In this document: piece by piece, positions 20,903 through 34,657 of the stretch | Layout: each line of letters opens with the position of its first letter | How positions within the stretch are numbered: the first letter of the stretch is position 1 | The notes under the pieces: model-generated | Told to the model about the DNA's origin: nothing | Seen by the model: the letters and a program-made list of their open reading frames with translations, nothing else | Database searches by the model: none | DNA from: Lithospermum erythrorhizon | Taxonomy: Eukaryota > Streptophyta > Magnoliopsida > Boraginales > Boraginaceae | DNA length: 64,000 bases | Assembly: GCA_019722365.1 (NCBI GenBank) | Contig: JADFUC010001889.1 | Span: 2,232,001-2,296,000, forward strand | Direction: 5' to 3' | Position numbers and translations under genes: made by a program

Positions 20903-22335
20903 TATTAGACATAGCTACAACTGAAGTGTACTGAGAACATCAATGGCCCTTGTGTCAGTTAGATGGCTTTGTCTATTTACTTGAGAGCTATTGCTCGTGT
21001 GATGAGTAGGATGCCTTTACTCTACGTATCAAGTAATTAGGTACATCTGCTTTCATGAGATGAGAAAAACCTTCACTGAAAAACTGAAAGATTAAAGTCA
21101 TGAGAACTATGTTGGGGTAGAGCACATGATAACAAAAGGTAGACTTCTCAGAGAGACTGAGATTCTCCCCTACTTGAAATCTGTACAATTGAGAAAATTG
21201 TAGTTGTTTGGGGTTGAGAATAGAATTGTTGGACCACTCTATATTCCTCAACTTAGTTTGATATAAATGTGATTTGAGAAACTTTTAGGAACGTACACTT
21301 AATCATCAGTGTTGAAAACGAGTCGAGACAGGTCGGGAAATTATTAATTATTTGTGTCTAGCTAGGCTATAGAGGGAGAGTTATTGAGCCTCGAGGTATT
21401 CCACTAGGTATCAATACTATATTTCTTTTGTCACGGGGTTGATATTTGCTTCTTGAGTATTATTGAACATTATATTGGAAAATCGAAAAATGGTATTTAA
21501 ACGAGCTCAAATCTGTTCATGTCCAATGTTCACTTCATTAGCAAGTCTACCTAGCTAGTTAACACCAAACAACTAGTTGGTGCTAACCTATTTAGGTAGA
21601 TTTTGATAATCATTACTTAATATATAAAGAAAGTATGAATGGGTTGTGGTTTTTAACTTTTCATGGCTAGTTCTTAAGTGCAACACTCTGCAAGCCTAAA
21701 AGTTAGAAGTTCTAATAGAATTAACTACAGATCCTCCATTTTTTATTTAGCGTTTTTGGCCATATCGATATTGGAACTTTTAACTATCAGTATTCTTAAA
21801 GCGTATGTTGAAATATTATAAAGAAAATAATATTATGAAATTATTTTTCAAAGGCGAATCTAATGATATGGTACATATTTATTAAAATAATAAGTAATTG
21901 TTGATTAATAAGCAGTTTTCGATATCTGAAATAAAACGGATGTAGTATTAAGGTAAATGCATCTTTAATGCTGCGTATCTAATAAGATTATCGATTGGAA
22001 GAGAATCATATATATTTAGCGTATATATACTTATAATTGCGTGCATCCAGCACCCAATTAAACGTTTATTTATGCAGGTCATATTTTAGTGATTCAAAAA
22101 TGTGTGTTGAATAATACATTTATATTTTGCTTTCGATATTGCATGTATAACCATGATTGAATTCACAAGAATATAAATCATATATTATATGAGTATTATT
22201 AATTTATTACTTTTTCATGATGTAATTTTCTCATCGTATGTCAATTTCAATTTTAATCATTTGTGTTAGTTAAATAATAATATGTTTTATGTAAACTATT
22301 ATTATTATATCGTTAGTTAAATAATCATATATTTT

Positions 22336-22471
22336 GTAGAATTATTATTATTATTGTTATTATTATGTGGGAACTATTTATTATTATTATAATAGGTATT
22401 AGTTAAATGTCATATGATTTGGAGTGGGAGTATTATTATTATTATTATTATTATCATTATTATTATTGTTA
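22336..22471. repeat. Impure (ATT)n microsatellite
   Basis: Two runs of ATT/TTA trinucleotides, at about 22338-22400 and about 22428-22470, interrupted by single substitutions (GTT, CATT) and separated by unique sequence. Confidence 0.85.
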
Positions 22472-25400
22472 ATTTCTTGCATATATGAATTTTATATATT
22501 GGGATCACACAAAAATGTTAAGTGCTTTTAGATCATCTGGAATTTTTCTTGACATAAAATCAAATAGTCGATGATATAATATTGATGAATCGAATCGATC
22601 GATATATTTAATCGAAGACAATCAAATTGTTAATTAGAAAAAAAAATTCAAAGCGTAAAGTTTTCTGAAATTAATAGAATGATTCGAATTAAACATAAAA
22701 AAATGTATCAAAATATTTAAGAAATCGATTCAAATGTCGTCTTCTTTACCCAAATAAAGTAAAAATTATCAAACAATTATTCTTAAATCATGTTTTTTTT
22801 AATATATAAAAGTTACCCACAAATCCCAGCATTACACTGTCTGGAGTGAAATTGAATCAAACTATACAAGGGTTTATAAAGCCTCTGTCAGCTAAGCAGG
22901 TGGAGTTTTGTCTTCAACATGTTACTTAAAATTATTGTTAGATAACCTTCTCTTTATTTAACAGTTTTTAGTTCTTCATTTTCAAAGGGTGGAGTTGGCG
23001 TCAGAACGGCGTCACTGTTTTGCAATTGATAGCAGAGAAGGTCGTTTGAAGCACTTTTATGACACAATTCGACAGAGAAAACACATACAAATGTCTTATG
23101 CCATCACCAATTTATTACAAACTGGTTGCTGAGTATTCACGTAATACCCCAAATTGCAACTTCACTCTAATAGCTTGATATTGATTGAGCACGCTCGTTT
23201 TAGGTGCACAATAATTTGCAAATATAAATTTTAAAGATAATTGTCGATTTGGTTACAAATAGTAAGACGAAATTGCACTTTAATTCCAGATAGTTATATT
23301 GTTGCAATTTAGTGCTAAAAACCTAGTGTTCGCGGTATCTTGGTCACTGAAAAGCGTAAAATGTTCTAATATGGTCCCAGAAAAATAAGAATCGAAATGT
23401 CTGGCGATTGTCTCTTTCGGGGGCCAATCTCTGGCTATTCATTTTCAGGGTTAATATGGTGTTGAAGATAAGAATAAACTGTCTGTCCCAGGGCCAAAAT
23501 CGGGCGTGCTTCGCGATGAATCATTCATCTAATTATCCATCAATTTATTTTTATAATCAAAATTGATAAATTTTATGATTTTAACGGATACACGTAAAAC
23601 CCATGAGCCATATTCACCACAAAATAATAAATGAAACACATCATTAAGAGAAAAGATTCAAGGTCGTCATAAGGCATTTGAGTCTTGCATTGTAACAATA
23701 GGTCGTCATAAAGGCATTTGGGTCTTGCTTTGTAACAATCTTCGTAACATGTTAATGTCTTCGCATGATAGTAAAGATCTTCAGCATCAACATGACATAA
23801 CATTCATATTGAGGTGAAGTTATATAAATTTTTTATGTTGTTTTACTGTTTTTCAGGCACATTTAGTTATATTTTTCCTTGAGTGATTAGAGGTGATAAA
23901 GTGGGGAATGATAAATAATCTGGGTTCTTATTGGATAGAGTGAAATAATTGAGGAATGGAAGAAAAAACATAGCAGCCTTGCAGGTAGGTAGATAGCCTC
24001 ACTTCTTTCAATCTCATAGTAAAATGAAGCAACAACAAACGTTATATTCAGATTGGAGACGGCCGCATGAGAGCCTCCTCAAAAAATGGACAATTTCATG
24101 ACACCCCTTCGAGGAGGAGCTGCCTGCAAACATGCAAATACGGACTACTACTGCTGCTGTAATTATTTGTGTAATTTCCGATGAACATTTTGGGGGTTCA
24201 AACTCAATGTTATACCCAACAACTCTCTTTTTGATGAAAATAACGGCGTCATTGATACTCGCCCAGCACCACAACTTCATCATTATGCCTTTCACCTTTT
24301 CAGTGCTAGTATGCTATTCAATCATCATCATAGGAAAAAATCTTCCACCTTTTGTACTTTTTATAAAACCCCTCAGTCATTTTAATTTATTTATAATATT
24401 AATTTCCAAATGAATTATTTATATTTTTCAAAATTAGATATTCAAGACATGTTACACAAGGTTGATTTTTAGCACATGACATAGTGAATACTAACATAGG
24501 TATGCAAGTTCGCCTTTTTTTTTTTTTTTAAGTTAGCTATAGGAAATATATGTTGGGATGAAATGTGTTATTTAAATCTTCATAATAGACAACATCAGGC
24601 CCGGCCATAGGATTAGACGAAATAGTACAACACTACTAGGCTCCCAAGCTTTTGATATCCATTATTTTTTAAAATATTGTTCTAATATTGTTTCATAAAA
24701 AATTTCATTATATATTAAAATTTGGTGATACCAAAGAATCACCTCAAAACTGAAACAGCAATATTAAATAATACTAGCTAATCTGAGATAACACATGTGA
24801 TAGGGATTCTTTCCAGAGTCAGATAGAGCTCAAAATATCTGAGCTGGCCGCGAATAACATTGTAAAACAATAACAAAATTGTACTATGTAAACAAAAAGT
24901 ATGTAATATGGAGTAGTAAGTAGTTATGAGATTGATATAACTAAATTTGTGTAAATATTATTTAAATGATGTGTTAAAGTTTTATAATATAATAAAAAAT
25001 TATGTAAGATAATGATAAATTTTGAAAAATTGAAATGTAATTGTAATAAATTGGAATTAATGGATTTAATGCTAAAAACCAATATACTTCAATGAATATG
25101 TTCACATCATTTTTGGTCCCACGAAAATCTGGTCTAGGAAATGATTTCACACGCTTTACAAATCCCACTTCGTGCTAATTACGGAGTATTATTCTTACAT
25201 ACAAATCCACACATATCCATACAAAATCCAAACGTGTCACATCTAATATACAACTCATAATCTCCTGATTATAACGTCGATATAGACATATATCTAAGTA
25301 CAATTCCAATTAATTAAAAAAAACAAAGTACTCCTTCCTATGAATTTAATATACAATTTTATTTTTACATATCAATTTTAATTATTTTCAATTATATTAT

Positions 25401-25660
25401 TGAAATTTATAAAAAATATTATAAAAATATTTTGAAACTATAATGATATTAATTTATATTTATTAAAAATAGAGGTAAAAATGTTTATCTTATTTCCGGG
25501 TTTTTTGGTTGTCGTTTAGCAGATTGCGCCATGATTAAGGAAAAAAATAGTCGAAAAAATATTGAAAATATAGAATGACCAAATCAATTAAATATCGTTG
25601 GTTGGTTATTATTTAAAAGAAATATACAAAAAGTCATTCTCAATGTAAAAGTGATATTTA

Positions 25661-26434
25661 TATTGGAAATATGAGATGTTAGATCTCGTAAATATATCTT
25701 TCGTTGAAGCAATTAGATTGTCTGGCCCGATTACATTTAAAGTTATAAGTTCGGATATATGTTCGGTGTTGGACAGTGTATATTAGGATGCTCGATTGGC
25801 TTTAAGGTTATGATGGTTCTTAAGGGGTTTCGTGTCATATATTAATATGATGTTTGGTTGACATAAATGCTCTATTGCTATTGTCGATTGGCACAGAGGT
25901 CATATATATAACCAACCAATCGGCCTGATTATAACGCCCGGGGTTTAAATGGGCAATATGAAAATATTGGAGGCGGAGGTCGGTGTGGAGTCCCAGCTAG
26001 TCGACAAGGGATGAAAATGGAAGGATCTGGGTGTTTCGCCCCGTCATCTTGGTTGCACTTAATTTGGGGAGCTTAGAGGATGCTATATAAAGATGCTTAA
26101 GTTGATTGAAATCATTTCTTCCAGTGCCCGGCACGAGTTGATTCTCTCTCACCTCGCCTTCTTGTGTGTGGTCAGTGGGTGAAATACCGTTCAGAATTTA
26201 TCTTTCAATCTCTTCGGTTTAATATTTAAAGGAGCTCTAGTAAAATTTCTTGGAGGGGGTCGGATTCAATACGTTGATGTGAATTAATGCTTAGAAAACG
26301 ATACGTTGATTGTTTGGAGGAAGTCATATATATTCAGCTACAAAATCAGAAGAAAGGAGTGCAACATGTTATTATTTACAATGATAATCCTGGTTTGGGT
26401 TAATTATAATTGTTATTTTAATATCGAAAAATCA
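25661..26434 (+). repeat. 5' long terminal repeat of the copia element
   Basis: Starts TATTGGAAATATGAGATGTT and shares with the 3' repeat the blocks GATGTTAGATCTCGTAAATA, ACATTTAAAGTTATAAGTT, AATATGATGTTTGGTTGA and TTATAATTGTTATTTT plus ATATCGAAAA near the end. A TATA-like CTATATAAAG lies at about 26083. It is clearly diverged from its partner by substitutions and small indels. Confidence 0.8.
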
Positions 26435-27231
26435 ATAGTAGCGTCATGAGGCAGACTCTGGTGTAATTACATGGTCATCTGAAATGAGTATATGTATTGT
26501 TGAATCCCAGGAATTTCATGTGTTAGGGTGTAATTAGATAATTTTTAATCCAGTTGTAGAGACATGTTGACTAAATAATTAAATATGATTAATTGTTAAT
26601 CATTTTTGAAAATAATCATTGTGGTCATCGAAATATTTTTCGAGATTTTATCAATTTTTACGGAGGCCACGGGCAAAATTAGTTCGATTCAGCGGCATCG
26701 ATTTGGTCCGGCGATCGTTTGAAGAAAAAAACTGATACGGAACGATGCGAGGCTGAGGCCGGGTGATGTCGATGACGTCGACCAGAGCGATGTGGCAACC
26801 AATGGCATCATCGAGCATTGTTGATTGAGTAACTTCGATCCAACCGGTGGCTTCGTTCTTAATCGTAGTTGACTTCGGTTTAATAGAGCAACCATAACTT
26901 ATACGTCAGCGGCTCACGATGGTCGGGATCACATGGCAACCGCGTCATCACTTGCAATATCAACATCCTTAGCGTCGCCCGGTAACATGAGCATAATAGC
27001 ATGTCTGCCGCTCATCAATTGTCAGCGTCCAGCAAGGGCGTGTGATGTCTTGAAGCATGATATCATCAATACACAATGCTATGGTAATGGGCGTCCAAAG
27101 CTTATATGGAAATTTGGGCGTTCGATCTTTGGTCAGATATTGATGGGCGCTGACTTTCTTTGAAGCTCAGCGCGCTTGGGTAGCCGATAGTTGATGCCTT
27201 GGCCAAGCGGTACTGGAGCTGTTCAGTTAAT

Positions 27232-30047
27232 CTTGGGTTTTAATTTGTTTCATGCACATTTTTATAAATATTTTGATAATTAAAATTGATTTTAAATTAT
27301 TTCAAGTTGAAAAGTGGTTTAATTAATTTAATAGCTAACTTATGGATTGGTGATTGGAAGTTATTTTAATTAATATTTGATATTAAATTAAGAATAAGGA
27401 CTATTAGTTGGATTAATTCTAATTTGATTAGATTTAATAACTGAGATTGATTTAATTATATTAAAAATCCGGTAATGACTGATAGTGGAGGCCCTATTAA
27501 TAACATAATCTCAAATTAAATTTATTAATGTGTAAATTAAATAACAAAACATTTTTAAAACTTATTATTTAATATTAATTGTTAAAACATAAGAAATATT
27601 TTAAGTGCATATTTACTTGATGCAGATTAAATTATATATTTTATTTGAGTGAATATATATGATATATGTTATTTGGGATTGCAATGATGCACTAAAAATA
27701 TGGTTCTTATCAGTATTTATGATATGTTTTAATTTTATTATTAAATAGTGGAGAAATACATGGTATGATAATGGATAAGAAGGAAGATTAGTGATATGAC
27801 TTAGATTTTTTGGGAGAAATATGGTGTGGTTTTTGCCTAAATGGATGTGAGTAATTACCTGCGTTCGATTTATTATCATTAATGTAAATATAATTGTGAA
27901 AGTGGAGACCAATGAAACGAGGATGATAAGTCATCAAAATAGGTCAGGCATGGTTTAGAGCGAAGTCAGATTTTAAAGTCGTTTGGTCGTTATTTGAGTA
28001 ACTTCGGTACATGATTTAGTATGGTGAAGTGCTAAGCAATGACGCCTCGTCTTGACGCCGTCATTGACCACCTCCCTCTTTATCTTGGCGCAGTCTTTAA
28101 CTGTTTACTTGAGGAGTTAGCGACATCGTTTATATTACAGCTGCTCGTTTCTCCGTGTTTGGCCGTGAGTTTTCCCTTCCACTCCCAAAATATTTTGTTA
28201 TTTCATTCGGTGGTTATTCTCTCTTAAATCATGTCCATAAAGTTTATCGAAGTTTCACAAAAGAAAAGGATATAACTATATCGTTTTATTGATTCTAATA
28301 ACTAGTTTTATAACTATGTCAAGTTACTTTAATTAATAAAATAGATCCGTTAATGATATTTAGAGTTCATATTTAATGATTTAATATAAGTATGTTTGTT
28401 ATAGACTACAAAATTCATCTAATTAAATTCTTGTTGAATTATGTAATAAGTTGATTACTTATAATATACATAAACTAAATTATAGAATCGTATGTTGGTT
28501 AGTTTAATTATGTAATAGATTTTTTGGATAGTAGTATTGATTTAGATTAACTAATATAACTAATACGGTTTGGATGAATAAAAAGTTAGAAATGGGTATT
28601 TTATATGGGTATAGTAGTATATTATCATCAGGATAAAATTAAATAGGGTTGAGGTGGTTCGCGATCTGGTAGAGGTTGTTATTTAAAGTTACTAAGTGAA
28701 AGTAATTGCTGTGTATATTCAGCTTTTGGAATTATTGGATATCGGTAGTAAAAGTTGAGAATGGTTGGCGTGGCTTGAGGTGAATATTTATATCACGTGG
28801 CATAACCTTTCATATATATATTGTGTATATGTAAGTTGTACTAGTTTTTACTAGATGAGATATATATGCGATATGTGTGAGGCTTTGCGTGTTGGTATTG
28901 TTATATGATCGGTTGTGATATATGATGATGGGATGATGGTTGATGTGATTTGTTGTTGAACTGTGGAGTTGTTTCTGGATTTCTTTGGGTAGAGCGCTTA
29001 GTACTTGATTTACCTCTTATTTTTGTTCTCGTTTGCTGGAGTAGAAGCGGCAGTGGCGTTGTTTCCTTTCTCACAGAAGGAGTAGACTACCATGGGCAGG
29101 AGTAGAGTTATTGTTTTTTGTGTGTGATATACGGATGTTATTATTTCATTATTGTGATAGTTTTATTCATTGGATTATCGATATGATTATGTTATCGGGT
29201 ATTATTATTGATGATTTGAGATATGGATTACATTAAGCTTGTTGAAGGCATATGTTTAAATGTGCGTATATGTGTGGTTATGGTTGCGTTATATAAATAT
29301 TAGGTGAGCTTAAATTTTGCCCCACTTTTGGGGACTGAAATTTTTTAGTTCTGCGAGAAGCGTTAGGTGGCGGCACCATCTTTTGTAGCGTAGTATAATG
29401 TGAGTGCGATTACGGTGGCGGGGATATCCAGCAGTCCTTCATCCCATTGTTTCCCTTGTCGAGTTTTCAAAACTTTTTGTTGTCTTTTGAAATTAAATGC
29501 GGACATCTATTCTTATATGATGTATTTTGGGGATTATGTCGTTATGATGTTGGTTGTATTATTCAAACTTTTATGTATGATGATTATGAATGTTGTGTTT
29601 TAGTGGTGAGTTATTAGTTTACCGATGGACAAAAAGTTTTCGATTGTGTGTGCTCCGAAATAAGTCTTTTACGTTGATATCGCGTAGATCGGTGGCTACG
29701 GTGTTCGGGGTTGATGACAATTCAACATAGGGGGGCCCGCTAAGGCGGTGGATTACTTTTATTAGTGTTATATTTTATCACTTTGTGATTTATGTTATAT
29801 ATAGCGCTTTGGGTAATATATATATTTAACTTGATTCTGAATTGGTTAAAATATATAACCAATATGATAAATTAAGTAGTATTAAATTTTGACTTCCCAA
29901 ATTTGGATTTGGTCTACCGTTGTATTAGCGGATGCGCGGGGTTGGTAGGCATTATGCATGCTTGGAAACTCTTTCGATGGGGTGTTCATACGATTCCCAA
30001 AGTGCGAGGTGAACTATAAACATCGACCCCATTCATGTTGGTAGAAG
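27232..30047. mobile_element. Probable nested insertion inside the copia element
   Basis: This AT-rich, copia-unlike sequence lies where the gag-to-integrase portion should be continuous and accounts for the extra length of the element. The octamer CAGTTAAT occurs at both edges (27224-27231 and 30048-30055), though it is too short to prove a target duplication. The interior lacks pol motifs and contains GCCCCACTTTTGGGGACTGA (29319), so a long solo LTR of another retrotransposon is one possibility. Boundaries are tentative. Confidence 0.35.
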
Positions 30048-30584
30048 CAGTTAATTAAATGGTGATTTTAAGTGTAGGACCTAGGCACGTTGACAAAAGA
30101 TATTTATGTTGGAGCTTATTTACCCTCACTTCGCTTTCGAGTCCTGAGATATTTATGTTTGGAGCAATACGTACTTCACTTTCGACACATGGGTGTGACT
30201 GACGGGTGTGACTCATTTGAAAATGAGGCGAGATCTCTGAGAATAGAAAGAAAGGTAATGCGAGATGAAGTAGACTGGGGTGGCTTGATGGGCAAGTTGC
30301 TTCCCATTCACTGAGGATCGGTTTGTTTTGGTTGCAACAAGAATTTTAATTGATGCAACCGTCTGGCATTACTACTTTGAGTAGAAATATGGAGTTTAAG
30401 TTCCTTATTTGGAAAATGATGGTTATTACTTTTAGATTAATGAAAGTGGATGGTTCGTTACTCGAAATAGTATATGGTTATGGTCTGTCAGTCGAAATGG
30501 TCTCTATATTTTTGGATACAAATATTGGGGAGCCGATATAACTCAAATAATAAAGGAATAAAGCCAAATGACTTGAATCCTCAC

Positions 30585-31150
30585 ATCACGTGGCATTCTG
30601 AGACTTGGTCGAAATAAGTGATAAGCGCGTTAAGAAATTGCATCTTGTGGAATTTTGACATCAAATGCGGTTTTGAACCATATGATCCAATGCAGAATCC
30701 GCTTGCTTAGGCGAGGATGAGCAAATCGCCATTCAGGAGCAGGTGAGAGAGGACAACGGTTGTGGGTCATACATACTGATGTATGTGGACAATGAATACT
30801 CTGCTAGAGGTTACTCATGCTTGCATCCTTTCCTTGATGACTAAAATAAATATGGTTACATATATATCTCTTGGCTTACATAAGAATGAAGATTTTAAAA
30901 GTTCAAGAGTTTCAAGAAGTTTGAGAACTTGACTCGATAAAATGATTAAGGTTGCTTGTTCGACCAAGGTTGAGAATACTTGGAATTAAATGTATTTGGG
31001 CGCATCTTAAGAGTGGTATTATGTCGCTTCAGTTGGAACGCCTTGGCATGTGTAGTTGTGTGCGAAGGAGAAATAGAACTCTATTGGATATGGTTGGATC
31101 ATGATGAAGCGGTCGGCAGTTTTTTGGGATATGCGTATAGCTGTCATGCG
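30585..31150 (+). pseudogene. Copia integrase remnant
   Basis: Fragments in differing frames include HTDVCG (30772-30789), containing the first catalytic Asp of the integrase core. KYGYIY follows at about 30848, then a GG/EYL-like fragment near 30970-30990. RRRNRTLLDMV (31063-31095) is the sequence around the conserved integrase core region leading to the catalytic Glu. Stops and frameshifts separate all of them. No functional enzyme is encoded. Confidence 0.75.
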
Positions 31151-31579
31151 CCACGTTGAGCAAATGTCCCTTCTTCCATTTTTATAAGACCCGCGTGAGA
31201 TGTGGTTTGGGAGGCAGATCCCCGAAGATAGGTCGCGTGAAATTTGGGATAGTGGCCTCGTCGAGTGAATAGGAAAAACTTGAACTGAAATCGATGTTAT
31301 TTCATTTGTTATCAGAAAGAAATGGTAGGGGGTATTTCTACTCGAGCATGAAAATAAGATCTTCGTTGCATGAGATGGCATTTTCCTTGAGCAGAATACT
31401 TAGCCAAAGATATAAAAAAGTGAGAGTCTTGAAGTTGTTGTTAGAATGAGTGAGGAAAGTCGATGTTGAGAATGTGGTGATTCTTTCGGGGAGGTGAGCC
31501 ACATCTTTATTTAGGAAGTTCAACTTGATCCTGACGTGATCGAGGCAGCTGAGGCTGTACCAGGAGATGGGATAGAGCT

Positions 31580-32270
31580 AGACAAAGAACCCAGAAGTAG
31601 ATGGTATGAAATCTTTCTTAATTTAAAAGTGGCGAGCACTTCTTCCGTATGAATAATCTATGAAAGAAACGATAAGGTACGTTAATGACTTGCCATGAAA
31701 TTTGAGACATTGATGAATTACATCAGGAAGGTCTTGGGCTTTATCGGTGCAAATAGTTTTAAACACAAATTGGATAAAGATGGAAATGGCCATGTTTATA
31801 GGCTAGGCTTTGCTTGGCCAAGGTTTAAACAAATTCAAGGGAGTAGTATGATGAAACGCTACTACAGTTGTGAAGACTAGTGGAGGCAGCATTGCATTTA
31901 TAATCACAGCTTATGTAGATGACATCTTGATCGAGAAGCGACGTATGCACATGCGAATACGTGATGCATTAGGCATGTAGGTGTTTTCTTTATGAAAGTG
32001 AAGGAGAAACTCGTACATTATTGGAATTAAAATCCATAGGAAATCGTCACAGAAGGCTAGTGGTTGGGCGAAATACTTATATTGATAAGCGTTAAAAAGA
32101 TTTAAAAGATGGATAATTACAATAAAAAGGAAACCTCCCCATGAGATATGAAGAACACTACTTTTCCGATTAGTTCGATTGTCCCACAAGCGAAATTTGA
32201 AGAGAAAGGATGATGATGTTCTTATAAATGTAGACATGTATATTAAGTATTTATGTGAATACTCTATAGG
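31580..32270 (+). pseudogene. Copia reverse transcriptase remnant
   Basis: A readable segment near 31760-31840 includes GHVYR and FKQIQG. AYVDDILIE at 31909-31935 is the catalytic YVDD box. YIIGIKIHR at 32014-32040 is the downstream conserved strand, with NTYIDK at about 32066. Each lies in a separate short frame broken by stops. Confidence 0.8.
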
Positions 32271-32399
32271 CGTATCGTACTGGCTACGAGGAATTAATAA
32301 CAGCCATTACACGATGCATGTCGAGGAGAAAATCGAATTTGCGGTGAGCCATGCCAAGGTACTTACAAGGACTAAAAGATATGTTCACTTGTATGCGGT

Positions 32400-32640
32400 A
32401 GGGGTAATGGGTTATTATTAGAGGTTCACGCGATGCGGATTTCCAAGCCGGCAAAGGCAATTGTCGATCCCAATCACGGTTATGTATTTTGCACGAGCGA
32501 TCTTGCCCGATATCTTTGGTTTAGTAGCAAGCGGCAGCGGCTGTAGGCGACTTCAGCAGCGAAGGCTGAATGCATTGTATGTTCTTCTGAATAGTAGTCT
32601 GCGATTGTCTTGGTGGAGTAGAGGCAGGCTAGCATGGGGC
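32400..32640 (+). pseudogene. Copia RNase H remnant
   Basis: DADFQ (32432-32446) marks the region of the first catalytic Asp. It is followed at the right spacing by a SQS-containing stretch (about 32468) and, in another frame, by SKRQR and AAKAEC around 32525-32575, where the TEAEY-like motif belongs. Frameshifts separate these pieces. Confidence 0.65.
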
Positions 32641-33852
32641 TGAAATGCCGAGAATGCGAGTGCATTGCGACTTCGGGAGAATTGCGAAGGAGGCTGGCTG
32701 GATCGAAATTCATGAGAGTGAACTTAGGTAGTACTGGCATTGAAGGTCGGTGGAGTTATCTTGTGATAGCAGTGGAGGCAATAGCACAACTAAGAAGCGA
32801 ATCACATCGCAGTCGAAGCATTTGCCTCGGAAAGTATCGTACTTATTCGAGGGAGATAACCGATAGAAGATGTTGGGATATGTAAGGTTTCGATCGTGAT
32901 AATGAAGCGAATCACCCAGCTAAGCCTTAAAGCAAGCATGATGCTTTATGTATAGTATTGGTGCTTGGGACATGCTTGGTGGTGTTGGTCTTAGTGGGGA
33001 GCTAGTTTTTCTTTTATATATGTATTAGATGTGGCCTTGATTTGTAAGGCAATGCTTGAATTATAAGCCAATTCAATAATATATCATTTCTTTTCAAATT
33101 CAATAATATATATATAATATTGTATGTATGTATCGTACTATGAGTAATGAAAAAAAGATTCCATTTAACGATATAAAGTTTCTAGGCAGTGCTTTGGGTT
33201 AAGGACTGGCTTGAGAAACTTATGCAATCGAGCCTAGAAGGTGAGGATATTGTGGTCCTGTCATTATTATTGTGGAATCGAATACCGTTGATTAGCTATG
33301 TGTTACAACAATACGTCACATTTCTTGGATCGAAGGAGAACAAATACTCTTGTCAATCATATAGGTATATGGTGTGAAATGGTTTCAGCCAGTAATACTT
33401 TGAATTTCATTGGCCAGCCATGAGAACAGAAGATTCTATATATGTGTTCTCGAAGTTTCTAAATACTGCGTGACTTGGTTTTAGCTTCACGGAGTGTAAT
33501 GTACTTTGACATTGTCCTAAACGTCTTAGTAACGGGATGATATAAAAGACTTGAAGTTACGTATACTCTGAAGTGTAGTTGTGAAATCTTGTACACATAA
33601 TATGGAATTCGTACTGGCAGGATATACTTTGGTTTAGATTTCGGCCTCTTGGAGAATTGATTTGTTGGTAACCTTAGTACTGAGGCGAGATGCGTCACTT
33701 CATACCGCCAAAGAAATGCAGTTGCTGAGAGTTTGGTAACATAAATCTTACCGTAGTTATTTGTTGGAAATGGCGATGCGAGGATCGTGTCGAGATGTAA
33801 TAGATTGGTAAGTAATAGGTTTTTACAAATGTCGTTCAACGGCCAGTGGGCG

Positions 33853-34652
33853 TGTTGATATGAGATGTTAGATCTCGTAAATATATGTTAGATTTGAACA
33901 ATTAAATTGTACAACCGATTCTTACATTTAAAGTTATAAGTTGAATATGTTAGATTGTTGGACTGATTGACATCTTAGGATAACTTCGATTGACTTTAGG
34001 GGTTATGATTAGACAAACAGAGAGTCATTGCATGTCATATACTAATATGATGTTTGGTTGATATAGAGGTAATATATTCTTGTTATTCGATCGGTCAAAG
34101 TGAAGTCATGGCAACAACGTGAAATGGGCCTGTCACGATTTATAGCATCCGAGGGGTTTTAAATGGAGCTGTATAAAAATATTGGGACAAAATTTTTAAT
34201 TGTTGGAATTTCACCCAAAGTCGGCCAGGGATGAGGAAGGTTACAGATTGTTTCGCAGCGTAAATGTGGGTCTTTAAATTTTGGGGTTTGGGTGTATATA
34301 AAAGGGAGGCTTAAGTTGGTGAAATCATTTGTTCCCCGTCTTTCTAGAAACTTTGAAGTTGAGAATTATATACTTCTTTCGGATTTGGTAGTAGTGAGAA
34401 AATTTCCATTGGAATTTTGCCCGATATTTAATGTTTAAAGGAGTTCTGAAATGCAAGCTTCCCTTGAGAGGATTCGTTAAATGCGTGGTGGTGTGCTAGA
34501 GACGATCTATGTTGATTGTTCGAGTCTCACCGAAATATATTCATTGCAATCCCCAGGAAAGGTACGTGACTTATATATTATTGTTTTATATTATTAGTAG
34601 TATTTTGGTTTCGGTTTATTTATAATTGTTATTTTTATATCGAAAACTAACA
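33853..34652 (+). repeat. 3' long terminal repeat of the copia element
   Basis: Begins TGTTGATATGAGATGTTAGA and ends ATATCGAAAACTAACA, so it has the TG...CA termini typical of plant LTRs. It contains TATATAAAAGGGAGGCTTAA (34295), a clear TATA box and start region, matching CTATATAAAGATGCTTAA in the 5' copy. It is 800 bp against 774 bp for the 5' repeat. Confidence 0.82.
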
Positions 34653-34657
34653 ATTTA

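Larger units (their letters stand above)
19692..25660. other. Intergenic DNA, mostly AT-rich, with small repeats
   Basis: No gene is supported. Apart from the MITE and the ATT microsatellite listed separately, it includes an A/T-rich stretch with T runs near 24516 and a pair of antisense open frames at about 24014-24413 that lack domains. The stretch 20210-20640 is less AT-rich and unique-looking but has no long frame. Confidence 0.45.
25661..34652 (+). mobile_element. Decayed Ty1/copia LTR retrotransposon with extra internal DNA
   Basis: Two related long terminal repeats, 25661-26434 and 33853-34652, bracket a 7.4-kb interior. Remnants of pol appear on the plus strand in copia order: GAG-pre-integrase-like sequence (about 30585-30760), integrase, reverse transcriptase, then RNase H (listed separately). 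All are broken by many stops and frameshifts and no frame exceeds about 120 codons. A purine-rich GGCCAGTGGGCG just before 33853 fits the polypurine tract. I found no clear primer-binding site after 26434. A copia interior is usually near 4-4.5 kb, so about 3 kb is extra, most likely the 27232-30047 segment. The integrase-before-RT order makes it copia rather than gypsy. It is a dead copy. Confidence 0.8.

Noticed and set aside
24014..24413. Overlapping sense and antisense 93-codon frames
   Set aside because: No domain, no splice context and hydrophobic low-complexity tails; kept as intergenic DNA.
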